In this document: one piece after another, positions 1 to 7,583 of the stretch
Position numbering within the stretch: position 1 is the stretch's first letter
Layout of the letters: each line of letters starts with the position of its first letter
From: Ruminococcus_G sp050944415
GTDB lineage: Bacteria > Bacillota > Clostridia > Lachnospirales > Lachnospiraceae
Assembly (NCBI GenBank): GCA_050944415.1
Contig: JBMNRA010000026.1
Location: 1 to 36,999 of the forward strand
Length of the DNA: 36,999 nt
Direction of reading: 5' to 3'
Position numbers and translations under genes: made by a program
Notes under the pieces: generated by a model
The model's database searches: none
What the model was told of the DNA's origin: nothing
The model's input: only the letters and a program-made list of their open reading frames with translations

Positions 1-378
1 TTGTATATCTGCGATTGTAATATCATCTAAATATTTCTTTCCAAACTTATCTTTTAAATGATTTTCCCATAAACTATCTTGTTTTCTAATAGTTGCAAAG
101 GCTTTTCCGCTTCTTCCTTTCTCACAATATTCTTGAAATATTTCTTGAACCCTTTTTCTTTCGATTTTCTTTTGTAGCGGTAATTGACTTTGTATTTTCT
201 CTTTTGCAATAATCTGTTCTCTTGCCTTGGCTGCCTGCTTCTGTGTTTTAAACGGTTTCCCCTCTTCATTCCTTGTTTTCTTTCCCTCTTTTCTCTTTCC
301 GTTAAGAACAACCGTATATCGGAATCCCCAATAACCATTTTCCAACTGATAAACTCCTGCAAATTCTTGTTTAGACAT
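1..378 (-). CDS. Tyrosine site-specific integrase, N-terminal part (cut by window edge)
   Basis: The frame is open from an ATG at 378 down to base 1, giving 126 codons without a stop; the catalytic part lies outside the window. The product begins MSKQEFAGVYQLENGYWGFR, followed by a basic stretch and an AAKAREQI helix. This is the style of the N-terminal arm-binding domain of Tn916/phage-type integrases. From about residue 75 a helical segment (VQEIFQEYC, then TIRKQDSLWENHLKDKFG) resembles the SAM-like core-binding domain. An AGGAGG ribosome site lies 8 bases before the ATG. Direct GTGTACT repeats and the rubrerythrin att-like junction lie just upstream, as is usual for an integrase sitting at the end of its own element. 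The RHRY catalytic residues cannot be checked here. Confidence 0.85.
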   Translation of the reverse strand, partial: MSKQEFAGVYQLENGYWGFRYTVVLNGKRKEGKKTRNEEGKPFKTQKQAAKAREQIIAKEKIQSQLPLQKKIERKRVQEIFQEYCEKGRSGKAFATIRKQDSLWENHLKDKFGKKYLDDITIADIQ

Positions 379-393
379 GATAAAACCTCCTAT

Positions 394-477
394 AAAAGTG
401 TACTTTTGGTGTACTTTTTTACAGAAAGTTCTTCATAGTTGTTATAAAGTTGTGTACTAAAAAGTGTACTTTTTTAG
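394..477. repeat. Four direct GTGTACT repeats, candidate integrase arm sites
   Basis: GTGTACT occurs at 398-404, 409-415, 452-458 and 464-470, all in the same orientation. Two copies sit in an AAAGTGTACTTTT context. They lie between the integrase start and the rubrerythrin junction, where arm-type binding sites of integrases with an arm-binding domain usually lie. Binding is inferred. The cluster could also regulate the integrase promoter. Confidence 0.5.
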
Positions 478-520
478 TTGACAGAATTTCCATTAAACCC
501 TTATAATTAAAGGAGCTCGA

Positions 521-585
521 AAACGCGCTAAAGCAGCTAACCTTGACGCTATCCACGATACAGTACACGAGATGGCAAGAGACGA
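521..585 (+). pseudogene. Fragment of a second rubrerythrin gene, inverted relative to the resident copy
   Basis: Read on the plus strand, 521-585 encodes KRAKAANLDAIHDTVHEMAR plus DE, the same residues as the resident rubrerythrin at 653-589 on the minus strand. By hand count the 65 bases differ from the resident copy at ten positions, and all ten are synonymous third codon positions. The last 17 bases are identical. That pattern means the piece comes from a genuine, diverged rubrerythrin gene rather than a recent fold-back copy of this one. No start codon or rubredoxin domain precedes it, so it is a 3' fragment. Confidence 0.75.
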
Positions 586-653
586 GCTTCGTCTCTTGCC
601 ATCTCATGAACGGTATCATGAATAGCGTCCAGATTAGCAGCTTTGGCACGTTT
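521..653. other. Att-like inverted junction in the rubrerythrin 3' end
   Basis: A perfect inverted repeat with 17-bp arms (GAGATGGCAAGAGACGA at 569-585 and its complement at 589-605) surrounds a 3-base centre, GCT, at 586-588. Outside these arms the two sides stay homologous out to 521 and 653 but differ at ten synonymous positions. A conserved 17-bp core with diverged flanks, next to an integrase gene and direct repeats, is the picture of an integration site. The halves here join head to head instead of restoring the gene. A chimeric assembly join is the main alternative. Confidence 0.6.
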
Positions 654-1079
654 TGCCAGATCAAATTTTCCTGCAGTTGCTCCGTTTTCAGCTTCTACTC
701 TCATTTCCAGGTTTTTCTTGGTGCTGTCTGTTACAACTTCACCCAGAAGTTCTGCAAATTTAGCTGCATGCTCTGCTTCTTCGTAAGCAGCTTTCTCCCA
801 GTAAAGGCCGATCTCCGGATAACCTTCTCTGTGAGCTACTCTTGCCATAGCCAGGTACATACCAACTTCTGAACATTCACCATTGAAATTTGCTCTTAAG
901 TCTTCAAGAATATCTTCACTGACACCCTGAGCAACTCCAACTACATGTTCTGCAGCCCAGCTGCGATCTGCTGACTGTTCTACAAATTTATCTGCCGGCG
1001 CTCCACACTGCGGACATTTTTCCGGTGCTGCTTCTCCCTCATAAACATAACCACATACGCTACAAACGAATTTTTTCAT
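549..1079 (-). CDS. Reverse rubrerythrin (peroxide/oxygen reductase) with disrupted C-terminus
   Basis: This is a diiron peroxidase that detoxifies hydrogen peroxide or oxygen in the cytoplasm of anaerobes. The N-terminus is a rubredoxin-type iron site (CSVCGYVYEG, then CPQCG), placed before the ferritin-like diiron domain, which is the reverse-rubrerythrin order. Diiron helices include NGECSEVGMYLAMARVA, EEAEHAAKF and NLEMRVEAENG. The final motif should read DEARHG, with the His as an iron ligand. Here the sequence reads DEAR and then passes through the inverted junction into LLPSRVLYRG and a stop, so that His and the usual tail are lost. The ATG at 1079 has better spacing from AGGAG than the in-frame ATG at 1085. 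PerR-type boxes lie upstream. The broken protein may be inactive. Confidence 0.85.
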   Translation of the reverse strand: MKKFVCSVCGYVYEGEAAPEKCPQCGAPADKFVEQSADRSWAAEHVVGVAQGVSEDILEDLRANFNGECSEVGMYLAMARVAHREGYPEIGLYWEKAAYEEAEHAAKFAELLGEVVTDSTKKNLEMRVEAENGATAGKFDLAKRAKAANLDAIHDTVHEMARDEARLLPSRVLYRG

Positions 1080-1114
1080 TGCCATGTTCTCCTTTTCTTT
1101 TTATTTTTCTTAAT

Positions 1115-1164
1115 AATAGTAATTATTACTATTTTAAGTTACCACATAATAATTATAATGTCAA
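1115..1164 (-). promoter_or_regulatory. Rubrerythrin promoter with PerR-type boxes
   Basis: On the minus strand TTGACA (1164-1159) is followed after 17 bases by a weak -10, TAACTT (1141-1136). The spacer at 1158-1144 reads TTATAATTATTATGT and matches the Bacillus PerR box TTATAATNATTATAA at 13 of 15 positions by eye. A second perfect palindrome, AATAGTAATTATTACTATT, spans 1115-1133 just downstream. PerR repression is inferred from these boxes and the adjacent regulator gene. Confidence 0.6.
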
Positions 1165-1171
1165 TAGATAT

Positions 1172-1570
1172 TTAAGCAGTTTTCATATTTTTTGCACAAT
1201 CTTTACACAGCCCGTAAAAATTGGTCACATATCGTTCAATGACTCCATCGAAGTTCTGAGAAGCCACTTCTTTGATATAGTCAATATTTTCCATCTCCAG
1301 GTCTGTCACACTGTGGCACCGCCGACAGATAAAATGGTGATGGTGATTGGTGTTGCTGTCAAAACGATCTGGTCCATTCTCAACAGTAATCCTGCATATG
1401 TCCCCGATATTTTCCAGAAGAGACAGATTCCGGTATATGGTACCGAGACTGACGTTAGGATAAATCATCCGGATATTTTCATATATAGTATCTGCTGTGG
1501 GATGATCTTTCCGGGTCATCAGAAATTCCTTTATGGATTCACGCTGACGGCTGTATTTCAGTGCTGCCAT
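1172..1570 (-). CDS. perR: Fur-family peroxide-type repressor (PerR-like)
   Basis: This is a metal-dependent repressor of 132 residues, a normal Fur-family length. The N-terminal winged helix contains HPTADTIYENIR and VSLGTIYRNLSLLE. Two CxxC pairs (C82/C85 in CRRC and C122/C125 in CKDC) form the structural zinc site. A metal-sensing region reads RFDSNTNHHHHF, comparable to the Asp and His ligands of PerR. It follows rubrerythrin on the same strand but has its own promoter. An operator-like box overlaps that promoter, so autoregulation is likely. PerR is favoured over Fur because of the rubrerythrin neighbour and its box, but metal specificity cannot be read with certainty. Confidence 0.85.
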   Translation of the reverse strand: MAALKYSRQRESIKEFLMTRKDHPTADTIYENIRMIYPNVSLGTIYRNLSLLENIGDICRITVENGPDRFDSNTNHHHHFICRRCHSVTDLEMENIDYIKEVASQNFDGVIERYVTNFYGLCKDCAKNMKTA

Positions 1571-1587
1571 ATTCTCCTCCTTTCAAT

Positions 1588-1635
1588 AATAATAATCGTT
1601 ATCATTATAATACAGGATATTTTATTATCCGTCAA
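1588..1635 (-). promoter_or_regulatory. perR promoter with Fur/PerR-like box
   Basis: On the minus strand TTGACG (1635-1630), a 17-base spacer and TATTAT (1612-1607) form a promoter. ATAATGATAACGATTATT, overlapping the -10 and start site, resembles the Fur box GATAATGATAATCATTATC over most of its length. This fits autoregulation. Confidence 0.6.
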
Positions 1636-1785
1636 CTGTTAATTTCAGGAACAAAAATAAAATGCCCAAGAAAAAGCTGGATCTGCGGAATGTAAGTTGC
1701 TAAAATAAATACAGCAAGACCAGAATATTTTGTCCCGCAACAACTATATGTACTCAGGTACATAAACATCTGTAGAAGGAAGGCT

Positions 1786-3414
1786 ATGAAAATGAAAAAG
1801 AACACAAAAAATGTATTAATCGGTGTCTTCATCGTCATCATTGCCGCTCTGCTGGCTTTATTTCTGATGATCTTTCTTCGGATCAACAAAACCAGAGACT
1901 ACAATGAGCAGCTGTCCCTGGGCGACAGATACCTGCAGGAAATGAATTATGAAGACGCCGCCATTGCATATCAAAATGCTATTCATATTGATGAAAAGAA
2001 GGAAACGGGGCACATCCGTCTGTCTGACGTCTACATTGCCACGGAAGACTATGATCAGGCTGCCGACGTGCTGCTGACTGGTTACGACGCTACCGGCGAA
2101 AGCGATCTGATCCGGGATAAGATGATTTCCATTTATCCCCAGGTCTCTGACGATTATAAAGAAAAAATTGAAGATAAAATCGGAGAGGTAGAGTCTGAAA
2201 CAGCTTCCGGTGATGAAAATGACGCGGAGCCAACAGCCGCGCCCCAGGAAGAACCCGCTGAAAATGCTTTTACCGGAAGCGTGGTGGGAATGGACGACAG
2301 AATCTTTTACTGGAAATATAACGCGCAAAGCTATGAACCCACCGGCGCTCTCGCCTACTTCGGTTCCGGCTGGCTGGCGTCCAATCAGCTGGTCTGCCGC
2401 GATGCGGACGGTACGGAACAGGTGCTTTTAGAATCCACTGCTATGGGCGATGCCTATATCTACGACTGCGGAACCCTGGGAATCGGCGGCGGCAGACTTT
2501 TCTTTGATATGCCGGATCCCTCCAGCACAGACGCGGCCCACACCAATCTTTTCTCCTATGCGCTGGACACCGGAGAAATCACCAATTACGGAGCCGGCCA
2601 TTTAAAAGCGGTAACCGGCGACGGCAGAGCCATCGGCTACATTATGAACGGAGACGATACCCGGACTATTTTTATTACGTCGGAAGACGGCGGCCTCACA
2701 CCCCTTGTCACCAACGCGTCGCAGTACCTGGATTATCACGATGGCGCGATTTATTTCCAGCCTCAGGAATCCGGCGCTTTGCAGGCAACCCTGTCCTGCG
2801 TTTTCGTCGACACTCAGCAGGTACAGAATTTATATACCGCGGTACCTGATTTTCCGGTAGACAGTTACTGTACCATCTCCCAGATTGCCTACCAGGACGA
2901 CCGGATTTATTTCGCCTTCGGCTCTTACGGCGGAAGCGCCGTACTGTATCAGGGCGGAAAAGTGGCGTGCGTGAACCGGGACGGCTCCGATGGCCATATC
3001 GCTTCCGGCTCTGAAGTATTCTACGAACCCTGCTTCCGGGTAGCGGAGGATGGAACCGCCGTGGTGGATGATCCGGATTCCTCCTATACCACAGCGGGAA
3101 TGCAGGAATACTATTCCCTGGAAGGAAACTTATACTATTATAACCGGGCAGCCGGCGGTCAGGCTGAACTTCTGGTTTCCCCTGAAGATTACGCTTCCTT
3201 TGGCAGCGGTCTTATGGGTGTTATGAACAGTGACAGCACAATTTATCTGGAAGATGCCACGCTGGCCGGCAATATCGTATACTACCGTCTGGACGCCTGT
3301 ATCGGAGATCCTTCCTCATCCATCGGATGGCGTACCGGATACAGCCGTCAGTATTCCGCTCTTTTTGAAAAAGATCTGGAGACAGGAACTGTGACCGAGA
3401 TTTACCGGTATTAA
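1786..3414 (+). CDS. Membrane-anchored TPR and beta-propeller-like protein
   Basis: I do not recognise a named gene. The 542-residue product has a short basic N-terminus and one membrane segment at about residues 8-31. A TPR-like repeat region follows at about 40-110 (LSLGDRYLQEMNYEDAAIAYQNAI, shown here only as the first repeat LGDRYLQEMNYEDAAIAYQ). An acidic, Pro/Ala-rich linker lies near 135-160. The long C-terminal part is rich in short beta strands and repeated aromatic motifs such as DDRIFYW, DGAIYFQ, DDRIYFA and EGNLYYY, the look of a DUF5050-type beta-propeller. It is probably an extracytoplasmic binding or envelope protein. It starts after GAAGG and stands alone between perR and the metG leader. 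Confidence 0.7.
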   Translation: MKMKKNTKNVLIGVFIVIIAALLALFLMIFLRINKTRDYNEQLSLGDRYLQEMNYEDAAIAYQNAIHIDEKKETGHIRLSDVYIATEDYDQAADVLLTGYDATGESDLIRDKMISIYPQVSDDYKEKIEDKIGEVESETASGDENDAEPTAAPQEEPAENAFTGSVVGMDDRIFYWKYNAQSYEPTGALAYFGSGWLASNQLVCRDADGTEQVLLESTAMGDAYIYDCGTLGIGGGRLFFDMPDPSSTDAAHTNLFSYALDTGEITNYGAGHLKAVTGDGRAIGYIMNGDDTRTIFITSEDGGLTPLVTNASQYLDYHDGAIYFQPQESGALQATLSCVFVDTQQVQNLYTAVPDFPVDSYCTISQIAYQDDRIYFAFGSYGGSAVLYQGGKVACVNRDGSDGHIASGSEVFYEPCFRVAEDGTAVVDDPDSSYTTAGMQEYYSLEGNLYYYNRAAGGQAELLVSPEDYASFGSGLMGVMNSDSTIYLEDATLAGNIVYYRLDACIGDPSSSIGWRTGYSRQYSALFEKDLETGTVTEIYRY

Positions 3415-3430
3415 ATTTAACCTTTACATT

Positions 3431-3460
3431 TTGACTGCCTTATGGTAACCTGAAAGTAAT
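3431..3460 (+). promoter_or_regulatory. Candidate promoter of the metG leader
   Basis: TTGACT at 3431-3436 and AGTAAT at 3455-3460 are separated by 18 bases, ending shortly before the T-box leader. The -35 is good and the -10 is weak. Confidence 0.35.
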
Positions 3461-3473
3461 CAGGAAAAACACC

Positions 3474-3746
3474 GTGACGAAGAGAGTACTTCAGCAATGC
3501 GTTCCACAGAGAATTCCCGGAGGCTGAGAGGGATGAACGGATGCTTTAGGAAGATGGCTTCTGAGAGGCGCACCGACCCGTATACATCCGGTATACGGCA
3601 GGCTGCGACAGGATTCGCCTGTTATAGCGAGCGGGTATGACACGTACCCAGTGAGGTCTTTCGCTGCGAGGCTTAAGATGAACAGAAGTGGTAACACGGG
3701 CAATTATGACTCGTCTTCTCAGATTGGGAAGATGAGTCTTTTTTTC
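3474..3746 (+). promoter_or_regulatory. T-box leader controlling metG
   Basis: The untranslated stretch before metG has T-box hallmarks. It begins with GACGAAGAGAGTAC typical of the stem I base. It carries AACAGAAGTGGTAACACGGG at 3681-3700, the conserved T-box antiterminator sequence that pairs with the uncharged tRNA acceptor end. It ends in an intrinsic terminator with stem 3708-3718 / 3728-3738 and a T run at 3739-3745. Its position before methionyl-tRNA synthetase implies a Met (ATG) specifier; several ATG triplets occur in stem I, and I could not fold it to choose one. Uncharged tRNA-Met should favour read-through. Confidence 0.88.
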
Positions 3747-3774
3747 TATGATGGTAAAAGGAGGAATCATTGAA

Positions 3775-5727
3775 ATGGAAAAACAAAAATATTACATGAC
3801 GACGGCCATCGCCTACACCTCAGGAAAACCCCATATCGGCAATACCTATGAGATCGTGCTGGCGGACAGTATCGCCCGTTTCAAAAGGCAGCAGGGCTAT
3901 GACGTATTTTTTCAGACGGGAACCGACGAACACGGACAGAAGGTGGAACTGAAAGCCGCTGAGAAGGGAGTAACCCCTAAAGAATTCGTAGATGAAGTGG
4001 CTGGAGAAATCAAACGGATCTGGGATCTGATGAATACGTCCTATGACAAATTTATCCGCACCACAGACAAAGACCACGAGGCTCAGGTGCAGAAAATTTT
4101 CCAGAAACTTTACGACCAGGGAGATATCTACAAAGGATATTACGAAGGTATGTACTGTACTCCCTGTGAATCTTTCTTCACAGAGTCTCAGCTGGTGGAC
4201 GGAAAATGTCCGGACTGCGGCAGACCTGTCACTCCTGCCAAAGAAGAAGCCTACTTCTTTAAAATGAGCAAATACGCGGACCGTCTCATTGAATATATCA
4301 ACACCCATCCGGAGTTTATCCAGCCGATATCCCGGAAAAACGAGATGATGAATAATTTCCTGCTTCCAGGTCTTCAGGATCTCTGCGTATCCAGAACTTC
4401 CTTCACCTGGGGCATTCCCGTACCCTTTGACCCCAAACATGTCACCTATGTCTGGCTGGACGCTCTGACCAACTATATTACCGGCATCGGCTACGACTGC
4501 GACGGAAACAGCTCCGACCTCTTTAAGAAAAACTGGCCGGCGGATCTTCATCTGATCGGAAAGGATATCATCCGCTTCCATACTATTTACTGGCCCATTT
4601 TCCTGATGGCCCTGGATCTGCCTCTTCCGAAACAGATCTTCGGTCATCCCTGGCTTCTTCAGGGAGACGGCAAGATGAGCAAGTCCAAGGGTAATGTTCT
4701 CTATGCCGACGAGCTGGTGGAATTCTTCGGCGTAGACGCTGTGCGTTACTTCGTGCTTCATGAAATGCCCTTTGAAAACGACGGCGTCATCACCTGGGAA
4801 CTGATGGTGGAACGGATGAATTCCGAACTGGCCAACACTCTGGGTAATCTGGTCAACCGGACCATCTCCATGTCCAATAAGTATTTCGGCGGCGTAGTGG
4901 AAAATAAAAACGTGTGTGATCCGGTGGACGAGGATCTGAAGGCTGTGGCTTCCGGAACCCGGGATAAAGTGGCGGAAAAAATGGAAGGTCTCCGTGTGGC
5001 GGACGCCATGACAGAAATCTTCAATCTCTTTAAACGATGCAACAAATATATCGATGAAACCATGCCATGGGCTCTGGCAAAAGACGAAGAGAAAAAGGAC
5101 CGTCTGGCAACGGTGCTTTACAATCTGGTGGAAGGCATCTGCATCGGTGCGGAACTTCTGGAATCCTATATGCCGGAAACTGCCGAAAGAATCCGTACCC
5201 AGTTAAATGCCCCAAAACGTGACTATGATGATCTGGCCACTTTCGGTCTCTATCCTTCCGGAAATAAAGTGACGGAAAAACCTGAGATCCTGTTCGCCCG
5301 TCTGGATATCAAAGAAGTCATGGAGAAAGTGGAGGCCAAAAAAGCGGCGGAAACTGCGTCAAAAGAACCGGAAAGCCCGGCAATCGATATCGAACCCAAA
5401 GAAGAAATTTCCTATGATGACTTTATGAAAATGCAGTTTCAGATAGGCGAGATCATCTCCTGTGAGGAAGTGAAAAAATCAAAAAAACTGCTCTGTTCCC
5501 AGGTGAAAATCGGCAGTCAGGTACGCCAGATTGTATCCGGCATTAAAGCTCATTATAAACCGGAAGATATGGTGGGCAAAAAAGTAATGGTACTGGTAAA
5601 CCTAAAACCGGCAAAACTGGCGGGCGTTATGTCAGAGGGCATGATTCTCTGCGCGGAAGATGAAAAGGGCGAACTCTCCTTAATGGTTCCGGAAAAGGAT
5701 ATGCCTGCCGGCGCTGAAATCTGTTAA
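3775..5727 (+). CDS. metG: Methionyl-tRNA synthetase with C-terminal tRNA-binding domain
   Basis: This enzyme charges tRNA-Met with methionine in the cytoplasm. From the ATG at 3775 the product has 650 residues. The class I signature HIGN is at residues 20-23 and KMSKS at 300-304. The zinc knuckle has CTPCESFF followed by CPDCGRP. Residues from about 545 onward (YDDFMKMQFQIGEI, QIVSGIKAHY, LVNLKPAKLAGVMSEGM) form the EMAP/Trbp111-like tRNA-binding domain. An upstream in-frame ATG at 3748 sits on the terminator T run before the ribosome site; GGAGG at 3760-3764 serves the ATG at 3775. tatD follows after 13 bases, so the two are probably cotranscribed under the T-box. Confidence 0.97.
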   Translation: MEKQKYYMTTAIAYTSGKPHIGNTYEIVLADSIARFKRQQGYDVFFQTGTDEHGQKVELKAAEKGVTPKEFVDEVAGEIKRIWDLMNTSYDKFIRTTDKDHEAQVQKIFQKLYDQGDIYKGYYEGMYCTPCESFFTESQLVDGKCPDCGRPVTPAKEEAYFFKMSKYADRLIEYINTHPEFIQPISRKNEMMNNFLLPGLQDLCVSRTSFTWGIPVPFDPKHVTYVWLDALTNYITGIGYDCDGNSSDLFKKNWPADLHLIGKDIIRFHTIYWPIFLMALDLPLPKQIFGHPWLLQGDGKMSKSKGNVLYADELVEFFGVDAVRYFVLHEMPFENDGVITWELMVERMNSELANTLGNLVNRTISMSNKYFGGVVENKNVCDPVDEDLKAVASGTRDKVAEKMEGLRVADAMTEIFNLFKRCNKYIDETMPWALAKDEEKKDRLATVLYNLVEGICIGAELLESYMPETAERIRTQLNAPKRDYDDLATFGLYPSGNKVTEKPEILFARLDIKEVMEKVEAKKAAETASKEPESPAIDIEPKEEISYDDFMKMQFQIGEIISCEEVKKSKKLLCSQVKIGSQVRQIVSGIKAHYKPEDMVGKKVMVLVNLKPAKLAGVMSEGMILCAEDEKGELSLMVPEKDMPAGAEIC

Positions 5728-5740
5728 AGGGGATTGTCCT

Positions 5741-6511
5741 ATGATTTTTGAAAGTCACGCTCACTATGACGATGAAGCCTTTGATTCCGACCGGGATCTG
5801 CTCCTTTCTTCCATGAAAGAAAACGGTGTGGAAACCATCGTCAATGTCAGCGCCAGCAAAGACAGCTTAAAAAAAGTCAGCGCTCTGATGGCCGCTTATC
5901 CTTTCGTCTATGGAGCCTTCGGGCTCCATCCCGATGAAGTGGGGGATATGACCGATGAACTTTTGGAAGAAATCCGGCTTTTATCCCGACAGGATAAAGC
6001 CGTGGCAATCGGAGAAATCGGCCTTGATTACTATTGGGACAAAGAGCACCACTCTCTTCAGAAAAAATGGTTTGAAGCCCAGGCCCAGCTGGCCCGGGAG
6101 GAAAAGCTCCCTATCATTGTCCACAGCCGGGAAGCGGCAGCTGACACCCTGGACATGGTGAAGGGATTCCGAGGCGGAGAAATCGGCGGCGTCATCCACT
6201 GCTTTTCCTATACAAAAGAAATGGCCCGGGAATATCTGAATATGGGCTTCTTTCTCGGTATCGGCGGCGTTGTCACCTTTAAAAACGCCCGGAAATTAAA
6301 AGAAGTGGTGGAGTATGCGCCTTTATCCTCTCTTCTTCTGGAAACGGACTGCCCCTATCTGGCCCCCGTTCCCTACAGAGGCAAGCGCAACAACTCCGTG
6401 TATCTGAAATATGTTGCCGAAGCCATCGCCGAAATCAAACAGATTACCTGTGAAGAAGTGGTGGAAGCTACCCGGCAGAATGCCAGAAATATGTTTCATC
6501 TTAATCAGTAA
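5741..6511 (+). CDS. tatD: TatD-family metal-dependent deoxyribonuclease
   Basis: The 256-residue product has the length and metal-ligand pattern of TatD-type hydrolases: FESHAHYDDEAF at the N-terminus, GEIGLDYYWD, PIIVHSREA, GVIHCFSY and LLLETDCPYLAP. Members are Mg-dependent 3'-5' exonucleases with roles in DNA quality control. It follows metG by 13 bases, a very common Firmicute order, and shares its T-box transcript. Substrate preference within the YcfH/TatD group cannot be decided from sequence alone. Confidence 0.93.
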   Translation: MIFESHAHYDDEAFDSDRDLLLSSMKENGVETIVNVSASKDSLKKVSALMAAYPFVYGAFGLHPDEVGDMTDELLEEIRLLSRQDKAVAIGEIGLDYYWDKEHHSLQKKWFEAQAQLAREEKLPIIVHSREAAADTLDMVKGFRGGEIGGVIHCFSYTKEMAREYLNMGFFLGIGGVVTFKNARKLKEVVEYAPLSSLLLETDCPYLAPVPYRGKRNNSVYLKYVAEAIAEIKQITCEEVVEATRQNARNMFHLNQ

Positions 6512-6520
6512 AGCTCAAAA

Positions 6521-6568
6521 GGCGGGATTGTTTTCTGTCATTTTAAATACTAACAAAACAATCCCGCC
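6521..6568. terminator. Large inverted repeat between converging transcripts
   Basis: GGCGGGATTGTTTT at 6521-6534 pairs perfectly with 6555-6568 around a 20-base loop. On the minus strand the stem is followed by TTTT, so it best fits the end of the oxidoreductase/isomerase unit. It can also close the metG-tatD transcript coming from the left. Confidence 0.7.
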
Positions 6569-6628
6569 ATTCCGGCTTACGAAAAACTGAATTTTTTTAA
6601 AATGTCGCAATGGACAATTATGTCTCTT

Positions 6629-7570
6629 TTATTGGCTTATCGTCTGTTTTAACGCATCGACGGAAGTATATACGCCGGCCTCTACCGACATAGTCAGATC
6701 CTCCATTTCCAGAGAAACATCCCCATGATATCCCATCATACTGAGCACAGAGAAAAACTCTTTCCACCACTGAAGGTCTTTGCCGCATCCCACTGCCACA
6801 TAATTCCACATACGCTCCGCCACTTCCGTAACAGGTCTGGGTTCCAACAGACCGTTTACGTCAGCCATTCCTCTCTCAATACGGGCGTCTTTTCCATGCA
6901 CATGGAAGATACAGCCTTTTAACACCCGGGCCGCCGCAATAGGATCTGCCCCCAGCACAATCATATGAGAAGGATCCAGATTGATTCCAATCATAGGATC
7001 TGTGGCATTTCGCAGTTTCAGCAGAGTTTCTGCCGACCATACCATAGTTCCCGGAAACTCTTCAATAGCAATCCTTTCTACGCCGCATTCTTTACAGTGC
7101 CGTGCATATTCTTTCCAGAAGGCAATAGTCACTTTCCACTGATACTCATAAGCCGGCGCCATAAAAGAGGGCCAGGATACCGTTGAGGTGATCCAATTCG
7201 GCGTAGTATCGTGCTCGTTTCCTGCCGGGAGCCCTGCCATTGCTACGATTTTTTTCACTCCCAGTTTCCCTGCCAGTCTTGCGCAGTCATACATGGAGCG
7301 TTTATATTCTTCCCCCGTTTCAGACGGCCACAGGGGATTACAGGATGTATTAAGCGCCGAAATTCTCATTCCTCTTTTATCCAGTTCCTCCTGAAAAGCT
7401 TTCAGTTTTTCAGGATTATCCAAAAGTTCTCTGGTATTGCAGTGCCTGCAGGCACCCCAGCCCCCTGCCGTCATCTCAACAGCATCAATTCCCAATGATT
7501 TTACTTTATCCAGCATATCTGTATAAGACAGATCCGCAAAAACATCCGTACATATAGCCAGCTGCATCAT
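6629..7570 (-). CDS. Sugar phosphate isomerase/epimerase-like TIM-barrel protein
   Basis: The 313-residue product belongs to the xylose isomerase-like (AP endonuclease 2) TIM-barrel superfamily, which isomerises, epimerises or dehydrates sugars and cyclitols with a divalent metal. Metal-ligand strands are visible: IAIEEFPG (Glu), GINLDPSHM (Asp and His), IFHVHGKD (His) and VSLEMED (Glu). A GGGGAGG ribosome site precedes ATG ATG at 7570/7567. It lies 13 bases after the Gfo/Idh/MocA oxidoreductase and forms one unit with it. Such pairs occur in myo-inositol, 3-keto-sugar and C-glycoside catabolism; the substrate here is not determined. Confidence 0.85.
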   Translation of the reverse strand: MMQLAICTDVFADLSYTDMLDKVKSLGIDAVEMTAGGWGACRHCNTRELLDNPEKLKAFQEELDKRGMRISALNTSCNPLWPSETGEEYKRSMYDCARLAGKLGVKKIVAMAGLPAGNEHDTTPNWITSTVSWPSFMAPAYEYQWKVTIAFWKEYARHCKECGVERIAIEEFPGTMVWSAETLLKLRNATDPMIGINLDPSHMIVLGADPIAAARVLKGCIFHVHGKDARIERGMADVNGLLEPRPVTEVAERMWNYVAVGCGKDLQWWKEFFSVLSMMGYHGDVSLEMEDLTMSVEAGVYTSVDALKQTISQ

Positions 7571-7583
7571 GTTCGCCTCCCCG

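Noticed and set aside
521..653. Junction explained as a simple fold-back artefact of one gene
   Set aside because: The two arms differ at ten synonymous positions, so one is not a copy of the other within the same molecule; a chimera between two strains remains possible and is kept as an alternative.
419..664. Open frame on the minus strand across the junction (81 codons)
   Set aside because: It only reads through the inverted junction in a wrong frame; no ribosome site and no family resemblance.
1025..1642. Long plus-strand frame (205 codons) opposite rubrerythrin and perR
   Set aside because: Antisense shadow of two well-supported genes; composition is that of reversed coding sequence.
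1747..1764. TATGTAC-TCAG-GTACATA inverted repeat before the TPR/propeller gene
   Set aside because: Short arms and no promoter context; could be chance or a minor operator.
3820..4761. 313-codon minus-strand frame
   Set aside because: Lies entirely opposite metG, whose motifs are unmistakable.
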